Below, in pieces: positions 1 to 10,400 of a DNA stretch of 64,000 nt. A program made the position numbers and the translations under genes. The notes under the pieces are model-generated. The model saw only the letters and a list, made by a program, of their open reading frames with translations, was not told the origin of the DNA and made no database searches. How positions within the stretch are numbered: position 1 is the first letter of the stretch; the number at the start of each line of letters is the position of its first letter. The stretch comes from Siphlonurus alternatus (taxonomy: Eukaryota > Arthropoda > Insecta > Ephemeroptera > Siphlonuridae), in contig OX463779.1 in assembly GCA_949825025.1 (NCBI GenBank), forward strand, positions 26,704,816 to 26,768,815, in the 5' to 3' direction.

Positions 1-283
1 GTCCTTCCTGGATTTTGATATCATTGAAGACTTGTCCATAGCCCATGGCACAGAGGGACTTAAAAGTCAGCAATGTTAACTGGCCATAAGGCTGAGTCAG
101 GGATCCCTGACTGGCATCTCCACTTTTTAACACGGAGTATACAAAAGTGGCCTCAGACACCCCCTTCCAGGTGACCCCTGCTGCCTGTAATGTCACTAAT
201 GCCTATTTAGCCCTGACTGGCCCCTAGCTTCCCAGTCCGAGCCTGAAGGTTTGTCAGAACCCACTGTATTTTTTAATGTATGC

Positions 284-339
284 GCATTGCCAATTTTTAT
301 TTTATTTATTTATTAAATCAAAATAAAAATTGGCAATGC
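284..339. repeat. 20-bp stem hairpin upstream of COX6C coding exon
   Basis: GCATTGCCAATTTTTATTTT is followed by its reverse complement across a short ATTT-rich loop. It sits in the intron or leader about 55 bp before the first visible COX6C acceptor. The rest of 1-395 shows no recognisable coding sequence. Confidence 0.6.
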
Positions 340-395
340 CAATAGTTAATTACACACTGTAGTGGTGTATAACTGTTTTATTTTGTTTCCAGAAC

Positions 396-1345
396 ATGTC
401 TGTTACCAAACCCCAGATGCGAGGTCTGCTGAATTCTTCCATCAAGAAGAACTTGATTGTGTCCATCACCCTGTGCGCGGTCGCAGTAGTGGCCATGAAG
501 TTTGGATTCAATGATGTCCGGAAAGCCAGATACGCCGAGTTCTACAAGTAAGCTTATGCACTTATCACTACCACGGAAACTGATTGTTTTACATGAAAAT
601 GGGATGATGACTGATGACACTCTTGTATTTGACTTGGTAGGGGGTCATAATTATTATGACACCTACCCAGATAAGCGCAGATCCAGGGGGGGGGGGGGGA
701 AGGAAAGGGGGACGATCGCCCCCCACACCGCAAACGGTCCCAAAATACATCAAAGGTGTTACCACCCATCACTTTCCCTCCTACTTCAAAATTTAATGTT
801 GGTTGCTGAATAGGGCACCCCTTCCCCCTAGAGCTGCGCGCTGGATCTGCCCCTACCAGATATAAGTATCATTGGTATATGCATAACTTGAAACAAAAAT
901 GTGCCTTTGTGGCTAGTGATTCTTTTAAAGCGACATTCCGGAAAAAATCTATAATTTTTTTATAAGTTCATTACCCATTGATAGTACAAATTATCGGTGA
1001 AAAAATCGCAAACTCAAAAAACAGAATATATTTGTAATTTTTTTTTATTCTGACCGTATGACGTCAAGAGGGCCAACTGGCTAGAGTTGCCTCTTCTACC
1101 CTCCCCTCCGACCCCTCTTTTGCTACCCTCTCTACCAGCTCGTCTGCTGAGGATGAACTAGGGGGTGAGGAGTGGTGGTCACGGTTAAAATAAACAAGCA
1201 AGCCAACATTCTTTTGTATAATATAGGTATAAAAAAAAAGTTACAACTTACAAGACACGATACTCTTTTATAATATATTTTTTTTTTGCACTCTTCCCCC
1301 AAGTCGTAATAAAATCAAATAATAAATTAATATTTTTAAACTTTA

Positions 1346-1394
<49 letters not shown>

Positions 1395-4300
1395 TATATA
1401 ATTCTATATTAAATAAAAAATATTAAATTTACATAATAACAGATTAAATACACGATGTTTCGTTGCTCTTTGTGATAAATATAATAATTAGCAGAACATT
1501 GCTCCAAGTTGCATACAAATTATATTATACAAAAAGAGAAAAATTTTAATGTAAATCTGTCAAACCTGCACTTTAATAAAAACTGTACGACTCTGACTCG
1601 CCCCCTCAAAGATAGAATTTTACCATATATATATGCATATAATAATATATAGAAAATACTTGTCCTCAACTTTCTAGGGATGGACTTCAAAAAACATGGT
1701 CTGTATATCGAGCTTGCATTTTGTAAACATTGAAGTTCAGTTGTCACGGCTTTTCATAATGCCATCGTGCATTTTGTGCCGCGTATATATTGCTGCGCAA
1801 ACAGAAAACCATTAAAATTTATAAAGTTTTGAATTTTATTTTCTTAAAAAATATATTTTAACAGTAATTTAATTTGACTGATTTTTTTCGTAACAATTAA
1901 TATAATTTTATTATTTTTTTTTAATTCGGTCTTCAAGTATATTGTAATATTCTTTACTAGTATATATTGAATTACAGATATTTATTGTTTTATAACTATA
2001 AGGCTAAATTATGAATTGTTTTACTTACGTAAAAAAATATCTATTATATGGGCCAAACTTTATACATTCGATATCTTGTAAATATGACTTATATTAAACG
2101 ATAAAAAAATACGTTCAATTGTTCTCAATATACATGGAAGAACTATATATATCTATAATAATACTATATATTCATCATTCGATTAGAAGTTAAATTTATA
2201 TTATCTATGTAGAACTTTCAAGTTTTACAAGTAGAAATTTATAATAGAAATGTCTTTAAGGCTCAAATTGTTGCAGTTGTTTATTTAAAAGAAACGTTAT
2301 TCTGCCATCCGTCTTTTTCTTTAGTCCTCCTTACAGCATTGTTACCTCCCGATTTTTTTTTTTTTGTAAAGTCCAGGCAAAAACTACCCTCGCCTACTCG
2401 CCACGTGTGGCACCCCGCTCTTCCGCCTCCTCCGCCTTCTCTTGCGAGCAAGAGGGAGGTTGTAGTGGGGGAACCTTGGCGGCTTGTTGAATTATTACGT
2501 TTTATTGCAAACCTTATAACTTCATTCGAGGCACTCCGAAAATATTGACACTAGCCAATATTTTAGTCCACATATTAATTAAAAATTCTGTGAAGTTTCC
2601 ACTCCCTACGTTAAGATTGGGCACTTCCACAGCATACCAAACAGAGTCTCTTTCAATTTTCCTTTGTAATCCTTTGTAAATTTACAAGTTCCGACGTTTA
2701 GTTGGCCCCGATGAGACCCAAGACTTTAAATTTAAAAGTGCAATTATGCACGTAAATAATTTTTTAAATTTTTTTTTGTTCTTGTAGAACTTACTACAAT
2801 GACGCTAGGAGTAGTAATATTATATTAGTTTATGATCGATTTTTTCTCCGGAATGTCGCTTTAAGAATGTCCCACTTTCCTGGCTAATTATTCATGAATC
2901 TCTGACGAACAGAATGATGGTATCAGTATCTTGTTTCTTCTGTATGTAGGCATACCTTTTTATTATTATTTTTTTTGCAACTTACCATGCTTTTATTCAC
3001 TACGCTCAAGCGGATTCCTTTCTTCACTGCTCACACTTGTTAAATCAACCCATAATTGGTAGCAAAATTTGATATCTGTAATACATTAAAAACAATCAAT
3101 ACGATTTGGAATACAGCTCTATCATACTTACAGTATGCATATGATACACTTTTGTAATATAAAAATGTACAGTATAAGATCTTTTCTCAGTTTGTACCGG
3201 CGAGACCATAAGAAATGCCTATACACAGGCCTTAAACCTAAACTACGAGCTTTTTCTAGAAGTCGCGAAACCAGTAACGCCCTCTCTGATTGGCCGTGAC
3301 GTCACTGAGCCAAACCCCCTCCACTTACTTAGCCTGGCTCTGCCAGGGTTAAAAGTTGCGACTTTGGAGTTGCGACTTCTGTTTAGGCGCAAAACAGAAA
3401 GCTCGTAGTTTCAGTCTTATGGGTGACATCATAAAAGACGTTTGGCATCAAGGTATGAGTGTTGCAAACAGGCATATCGACTGGCCTTCATCCTCAAATT
3501 CAATACATCGTTGCCCATACGATGTAAACAAAAAGGCATTTTTTATGGTCTCTTCGGTACTAACTTGTGACACCTTGGAAGAAAATTGTGTGTTGCTGCT
3601 GTCTTGCCAGGTTTAATTTTAGTGGAGTGAGCGAAGATATATGTACTATCTACTTGCAAGTATAACAACCATAATCTCGCTTCCTATGTTTCTTAATTGG
3701 AGTTTAATTTTCTACTGACTTGTCTGTACATAATTTCCTTACTGGAACAGTGTCCCTAAATTTTAAAAAATTACATGAAGTTGACATTCAATGGTGTGGC
3801 TTTGGTAATTTCCAAGTAAATTGATTAATCTGGACATTTTCTGTGTTTTGATCCCAAGGCATCCTTGCAAACTGTTCAAACCACATTAAGGCTGAAAATA
3901 CGAGCTTTTTGTTTTGCGCCTAAACAGAAGTCGCAACTCCAAAGTCGCAACTTTTAACCTTGGCAGAGCCAGGCTATGTAAGTGGAGGGGGTTTGGCTCA
4001 GTGACGTCACGGCCAATCAGAGAGGGCGTTACTGGTTTTGCGACTTTTAGAAAAAGCTCGTATTTTAGGTTTAATGATCCCCATAAATGTGAATTTCTTT
4101 CAGTTACATTGGTATTGTTACAATTAAAAGTAAGAGTTTACATCTTTGAATTGCCAGAAATCAAGTAGGTTCTGTTTCTAGTTGCAATATTTTAGCCCAC
4201 AATGAGAGGGAAATTAGTAGAAACTCCGTCATTTCCGGAAATTTTCAGATGTAAACTCTCGCTTGAAAGACTCAGTGTATGTTATTTGTTTGAGTCAATT

Positions 4301-4687
4301 AAAAAATAAATTACAAAAGTTTGCAGGGGAAAAAGAGAGGGGTGGGGGAACTAGTGGTGTAGTTATTCCAGTTAATCTTCGGGTATTTGGCCATGACCTA
4401 ATGTTCATATTTAATTTCCAAAAGGTGCTTCATTCCCTTACAATCATTCAAGCCTTGTATTGGCTAGAAAGGCATAACTGAATCTTGGTAATATAAAAAA
4501 AAAACAAAAAACAGAAAGTATGCATACTTACATTTTATTATTCACATCATTTTTTACTAAAACGTAAGTTATGATTTTGTTTGTTGTACTAGAACAAAGT
4601 CTTCTATTTTTTTACAGGACCTACGACGCAGACAAGGAGTTTGAGAGGATGCGCAAAGCAGGGGTGTTCCAGTCGGCCAAGCCATGA
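396..4687 (+). CDS. COX6C: Cytochrome c oxidase subunit 6C (COX6C / cyclope), two exons
   Basis: Joined exons 396..547 and 4618..4687 encode 73 aa. The protein is a small single-pass inner-membrane subunit of mitochondrial complex IV. The family pattern is clear: the N-terminal [16 protein letters not shown] segment, one hydrophobic helix (about residues 20-38), then [30 protein letters not shown], here split across the two exons. The length matches animal COX6C. The first exon follows a TTTTGTTTCCAG acceptor 3 bp before the ATG, so at least one untranslated exon lies upstream, probably outside the window. The donor is GTAAGC at 548 and the acceptor TTTTTTTACAG ends at 4617. The junction rebuilds the AAG of YKTYDAD in frame. 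The 4.07 kb intron is filled by inverted-repeat elements. AATAAA lies 80 bp after the stop. Family identity is highly secure by recognition, with no database search run. Confidence 0.93.
671..862. repeat. Small element with GCAGATCCAG ends (GGCGGATCCAG family)
   Basis: The left side reads GCGCAGATCCAGGGGG and the right side CTGGATCTGCCCC, imperfect inverted ends enclosing a G/C-homopolymer-rich core. A second member of the family lies at 32199-32365 with ends GGGGCGGATCCAG and CTGGATCCGCGCC. It is a probable old miniature element in the COX6C intron. Confidence 0.45.
925..2864. mobile_element. 1.94 kb TTAA-flanked inverted-terminal-repeat element
   Basis: The left end reads TTAAAGCGACATTCCGGA and the right end TCCGGAATGTCGCTTTAA, giving an 18-bp inverted terminal repeat whose outer TTAA may be the target duplication. 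Between them is AT-rich DNA with no long reading frame, including an (AT)n run at 1350-1389. TTAA duplications are typical of piggyBac and Kolobok DNA transposons. No transposase is visible, so this is a non-autonomous copy. Confidence 0.6.
3231..4074. mobile_element. Inverted pair of 190-bp repeats in the COX6C intron
   Basis: The arms 3231-3421 and 3887-4074 are near-perfect reverse complements and enclose about 465 bp. Each arm is itself bounded by inverted TACGAGCTTTTT / AAAGCTCGTA sequences and holds a perfect TGACGTCA (3297 and 4002) and an ATTGGC/GCCAAT box. Either the arms are long terminal repeats of one foldback element or two copies of a 175-bp miniature element sit in opposite orientation. 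Confidence 0.65.
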
Positions 4688-4766
4688 ATTTCTCCATACT
4701 AATAGCAAGAACATTTCCATTGTCAGGAAGAGGAAAATACTAGAGAAAAATAATGTATATTAAAAA

Positions 4767-4772
4767 AATAAA
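4767..4772 (+). terminator. COX6C polyadenylation signal
   Basis: AATAAA lies 80 bp downstream of the COX6C stop, followed by an AT-rich stretch. It is the first canonical signal after the gene and sits well before the NCOA6 promoter region. Confidence 0.6.
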
Positions 4773-5180
4773 ATATTGTATATAAAGAAATACATATTAA
4801 TTACTGTTATGTTTAGTATTTTTGTTTGGAGGCCCCTCTTTAGTAGCTTACTTTTATTGAAATTAGTTAACTGAAAACTTGGGCCTGTAGACTAATAATT
4901 TTATTGAATTAATTATATATTATATTATGATATAGGATGACGAGGTATGTACATGATGTGCACAGAAACAGAAAGCCTGAGATCGATGAAACTGACTGGA
5001 AGATGCCGAAGTAGGTGCGGCAAGTTGAATAAATAAATCTGAATTTGTAAAAAGCTTTGGTCATCTCTGTGGAGGATGATTTTATATGAACATTCCCTTA
5101 TTGTTACATACAATAAATGAAAATAATCCAGCGATGAAATTAGAACAAATCCATTTCTCGCCTCTCTTATTTCTTGTGGA

Positions 5181-5340
5181 GCCAATCAGCTGGCACTCTC
5201 GATTTTTTCATCCAATCAGGAACGTGGAAATGAATATTTTCAAGATGGCTGGTGGCGGGAAGTGTACCCACAATTCCCCCTGATTGATTTGCGCATGTCA
5301 GTTGAGAGCATTGCAAATGGCGGCACTTGTTATTGTTCCA
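5181..5340 (+). promoter_or_regulatory. Probable NCOA6 promoter (CCAAT and YY1-type motifs)
   Basis: Two CCAATCAG boxes (about 5181 and 5212) are followed by AAGATGGC (about 5241) and AAATGGCGGC (about 5315), which match the YY1/Pleiohomeotic core. There is no clear TATA box. This fits a housekeeping promoter between the COX6C 3' end and the first donor-bearing exon of NCOA6. The transcription start is inferred near 5290-5340. Confidence 0.5.
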
Positions 5341-5390
5341 TGGCGTTTGTGAATTCGTCCAAATTATGACAGATTTTTTCGTACATCAAG
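5300..5390 (+). other. Probable NCOA6 untranslated exon 1
   Basis: The segment ends TACATCAAG before a strong GTAAGAAGTG donor at 5391 and lies directly after the CCAAT/YY1 cluster. The 5' limit is a guess and no transcript evidence is available. Confidence 0.4.
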
Positions 5391-6009
5391 GTAAGAAGTG
5401 ATGTAGTGACAGTGTATTAATAACAACGTAGATATGCTTTATGTGATTGTATCTTGTGGTGATTGCTAGCGAGTGTTAGATCGCTAAATTTTAGCTGCCA
5501 AAATCCGAGTAGAACATGAAATTGTCTTCTCCACGGGACCACTTTTCGACTCCGCGGGGACTATTCGATTCATATTTATGTTGAGTGCAGAGAAATTTAA
5601 TGTTATGTGGTGCTAAAAAAATAATCAGTGCAGTGTTTAATAATGTGTGGTGGTGTATAAAGCTCTCAGGACGTTTTATAAGTTGAAATTATTTGACGGA
5701 ACTTGTGAAGCATGCTGCAGCCGTGTTCCACTCCCCCAAGTCACAAAATGGAGGTCGGAATCCTCTTGAATATCTTGAACTTGATATCGAAAGAGAAAAG
5801 GTTATTCATCCCTCTAATTAATAATATTGTTATATTATCATTGATTTTATATCATAGCATAATCTTATAACGTTAATTTGTGGCTTGAGCTACAGAAGTT
5901 ATAAAGAAATGAGTTTAAATTTGCCCGAATCGCGGCCGCTCTGCTGCATTGGTCGCGGAGTCCACTGGCTGTGGACACCGCTGCTGACCGAGGCCACCCC
6001 AAAGAAACA

Positions 6010-6178
6010 AACTTTTGTTTATTTATTGATGATTTTCTTATTTTATGCTATCTTACTGCCCTTATTACGTCCACCAAGATTACAAATTGTATATTTCAAT
6101 GACTAATTACAATAACGAGAGCTATAAATATGGTTAATGAACCTGCGAAAGGTGCCTAATTAAGTGGAATACGGCGGC
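6010..6178. repeat. Dispersed repeat, copy 1 of a direct pair
   Basis: About 170 bp here (from the TTTATTGATGATTTTCTTAT region through AAAGGTGCCTAATTAAGTGG) recurs in degenerate form and the same orientation at 7238-7390. Both copies lie in 5'-region introns of NCOA6. The family was not recognised. Confidence 0.5.
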
Positions 6179-6568
6179 TGACTGAGGAAAAAAAATAGGA
6201 CATAAAACCTTGCTTGTTTTTTTCTGTTTCTTACGTGACAAAAAACCTATTTTTGTTATATAATATAATTTAATTATCTTTTTTATTTTACATTGGGGGG
6301 TTTAACAAGTAAATACTCCAAATTATGCTCGAAATTTCGTAACCCAATTTAACCAATCATTAAGATGGTTACCTGAGTTACCTGCTCTGCAACAGTCATT
6401 TCCACAATTTCTCTCCTGCCCTGAGTTTTCAGTTAAAAATTAAAATGCACTAGATAACCGATTTATAAACAATTAAAACAGTTTTATATACTAAAAGTAT
6501 GTGTGCATATCCACATCTTCAATTAAAATTAAATACCAGTTTCCTCATTGTATGTTAATTTTTTTCAG

Positions 6569-6634
6569 GCTGTCTAGCTCATCAAGAAGAAATCGTCATA
6601 TAAGTGTGATCTTTGGATGCTTTCCAGAGAGTAT
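6569..6634 (+). other. Probable NCOA6 untranslated exon 2
   Basis: The segment is bounded by TTAATTTTTTTCAG and GTAAGT and fits between exon 1 and the coding start exon at 7473. A donor at 6631 (GTATGT) is an alternative. It holds an ATG at 6617 that would open a short upstream frame overlapping the main start. Confidence 0.45.
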
Positions 6635-7474
6635 GTAAGTACTTTTCTGGCATTTAGCATTGTTTTCATTCATAGTTTTTAATTTTGCTAGTGTGGCAAT
6701 TACTTAACTTTCATTATTTAAATATGTACCTTAAATAGAACACAGTTGTATCTACAATATTTTAAAATATATTATGTTATACCCTCCATTCAAATATAAA
6801 TGTCTGGTCCGGCTATTTTAAAGTATGTTTATAGCCATAACTGGGCTTTTGTATTTTAATGGATGCACAGTATCATAATCAAGTCAAGAGACCCTTGTTT
6901 GTCCATGTCTTAAGTTCATGTGTCCTGTGTGCAATCGTCAATTGTGCAGAGTTTGTGATAGAAAGTGGACTAGAGTAGCTGCCCATCTTATTTTGACTAA
7001 AATTATACAGTAGGCATGCACACAATATCTAGGTTATCTGAAAAATACATGCATACTGCTGCTTGGCACAGCAAAGCTCTTGGATGTAAAACTGTAACTT
7101 GGTCCTCTTTAGGTCAGTCGACAAAATAGTATTATACTGCATTTACAGTCAATTAGGTTATTACAACTACTGTGCACTGTATTTTATATAATACAATACT
7201 GTATCTCAAAATTGCTGAAATCGCCTCTATAAATAATAAAAACAAACAATTGTTCGCTTACTGAGGGATTTCTTGTTTTGTGCTGTCTTATTGCCTAATT
7301 ATATCCACCAATATTGCTAATTATTTATACCAATTACAATAAAGAGAGATATAAATATGATTAATATGTGAAAGGTGCCTATTTAGTGAAATATCAAGCT
7401 AAACTTCATTTTCTTAAATATTTTTTTTCTTCTGATGGTCTGTACATGAACTTACGTAAACATTGTTTGCAGAG

Positions 7475-10400
7475 ATGGCCGCAGACAGTGATGGAGATGT
7501 CATTGAAACTGTGGTCACCTGCGAGGGAGATTTAAAGGACCCTGGCTTTGCAGAAAGATTCAACTTAATTGTCCATAGCTTGCGAGGATTGCTATGCTCA
7601 GGTATGTACAATTTTTAAATCTTTAATTTAAATGCGAATGAAATTGTTAATACTAAACAGTTTAATTACACTTCTCTGGCACTCTCCAATGTTCAATGAG
7701 TTTTTAATAATTGCAGGTGCAATTTTTAGTAGGTGCATCACCTGCTCTCGTGATGACAGATTTGCTATGCAGTATACACAAATGACAATGGTCTCTGTTA
7801 CTGTTTTGATCTTACAATTAGACCATTGCATGTAATAGTTCCAGCTTCATTTCACTTTCATATTGATATTATTATAGGAATGATGGTCTCATATCTGTTT
7901 GGGTGCAGGTAAAGGGGAGTCTCTTCGCGTGTCCAAAGTGGAGCCATGGAACTCGGTGCGGGTCACACTTACCATCCCGCGTGATGCTGCTCAGCGATTG
8001 CGACTGCTGGCCCAGCAGGGTCACCAGGCGCTGCGGCAGCTTGGAATTCTCTCTGTGCAGGTCGAGGGAGACCAGGTGAGACGATAATGTTTGCTTAAAG
8101 TCTCAACATTATAGGATTTTGTACTTAATTATTCCAGAATTTTGCTATCAATAGATTGATATTTAATAGAACATTTTGCTACTAAAGATTCCTAGGCTAA
8201 AACCTGTCTTAATTTCTTTGTAGTAAACTTAAAGGAGGGGAACCGCTTCAGCTTTTATATTTTTAACATTATTTATAAAACGTTAAAAATATAAAAGCTG
8301 AAGCGGTTCCCCTCCTTTAACACTGTTTTCCCCTTATTTCCTTAAATTTTAATACTCAATTTATTGTGACTAAATTGGAATCCTATATATTCTATACTGT
8401 ATAAGATAGGCATACTGTAGTCATAATTACAAGATCCCAATTTCAGTGTCACTTGAAAGACATGCAGATTAAAGTAAAATATCTATCAGGAAAAAAAGTT
8501 TAGTTAATATTTTCTAAAAATTGTCCAAGAGGTCGCTCATTTCAAACTAATAACTGGACAGTCACAGAGAGTTGATGATCGATATTAACAATATTTTTCC
8601 CGTGAGCGATGCAGCTGCATAAGCGATGGCTGCAAAGTAAGGATGCAGGTCCATGCTGACATAAAAATAACATAAAAAAACATGGCGGTTTATGGCCGGT
8701 TGTGCGTTGTAACGTCATTTTGACGTCAAGCATAGACTTGCATTCTTCCTTTGAAGCTGCCGCTCATGCAGCTGCATCACGCACGGAAAAAAATAATGTG
8801 AATGTTGTTTGTCAACTCTAGCAACTCTCTGTGAATGTCTAATTTTTAATTTGAGGCCTGATACCCTTTAATTAGAAATGATGAGATGTTGTTAAAAAAA
8901 AAGAAATGCAAACGATAATTAAGGTCTCCAGTTCTAAAGTTAACCGAAATTTGTTGATACTATGTGTCTTCATGGTCGCACAACTTCAAAGTTTAGGCAA
9001 ACTACCTTCTCTCTCTTCACTGTTGGTAAATTTACTGTGCTGATTCTGGTAGGGCCTTGCTCCTTTGATCAAATTTTCTTAGCTCTCACTTTGGGAATTT
9101 CTAGAAATTATTTATAAGTTAGTATTTTAATATTTGTTCTTTCCGTACAGTATATTATGTATATTTTGCAAATTTTCACTACATCAATTTATACAATTTA
9201 TGTGCAACAATCTGATTAAATTACAACTAAAATATTTAAAAATAGAAAATATATTATTAATCATTATCTTAAATAATTAATTAACTGTGAGATTCTAAAA
9301 ATGTGTTTTGCACTGCTGGGGGGAGAAGGGACCAAGATACTAGTCCTGGTCAAATGAGTTTCAAACATAGAAGCAATTTTTTAAAGCAAGAAATACGTCA
9401 TTAGAAACATGAAATAATATAATTATAATGTTTTTAATGTGTAACAAGGTGGTAAAAGAAATTGCTATTCCATTTAAACTCAGTTGGCCAGTACAGTACT
9501 AGTGCTTTGTCCTTTTCTTCCCCCAGCAGTGTATTACTTCTTAAAATTTCCCCCCTTTTTTTTTTTTTTTTTTTTTAAGCTAAATTATAATATACAGACA
9601 GGGCCAGAAATGGTGTTCCGATCGTTCGTTAAATTTTCGGCGGGAGGACTTTCAGCTAGAAAGTTGAAATTTGGCATACGTAATGCCAAATTACGTTGTA
9701 ATTTTTTACAACAAAAAAAAATTTGTAAGATTTTTTTTTGATATGTGAAAAAAAAAATTAAAATCACTCTTTCATGCTTTTTTAGAGGTGGATTCACGAT
9801 TTGCATTACTTCCTTATGGGATTTCCATGTTAAATTAAGTTGATAGAAAAATTTTCTCCGATCAGCACCAAATTTTATTTCTAGGGGGTTCAAAGTACAC
9901 TGAATCTAATGGTGTAATTTAAAATGTGATAAAAACAACCCCTAACGAGACATCGACCCTTATTACGTTAAAAAATGATTGCATCCTAATTTTGACATTA
10001 CCATTGACACGAGCTAATTTTTTTACCCCAGAAAACACCTTTGAATTTTTTAAATCGGAGTTAGTTAAGGATTTAATTTTTAGGGGTTGGTATTTTTATC
10101 CCTAATGTTCAAATCCTTAACTAACTCTGATTTAAAAAATTCAAAGGTGTTTTCTGGGGTAAAAAAAATTAGTTCATTTCAATGGTAATGTCAAAATTGG
10201 GATGCAATAATTTTTTAACGTAATAAGGGTCAATATCTCGTTAGGGTTTGTTTTTATCACATTTTAAATTACACCATTAGATTCAGCGTATTTTGAACCC
10301 CCTAGAAATAAAATTTGGTGCTGATCGGAGAAAATTTTTTTATCAACTTTATTTAACATGGAAATCCCATAAGGAAGTAATGCAAACCGTGAATCCACCC

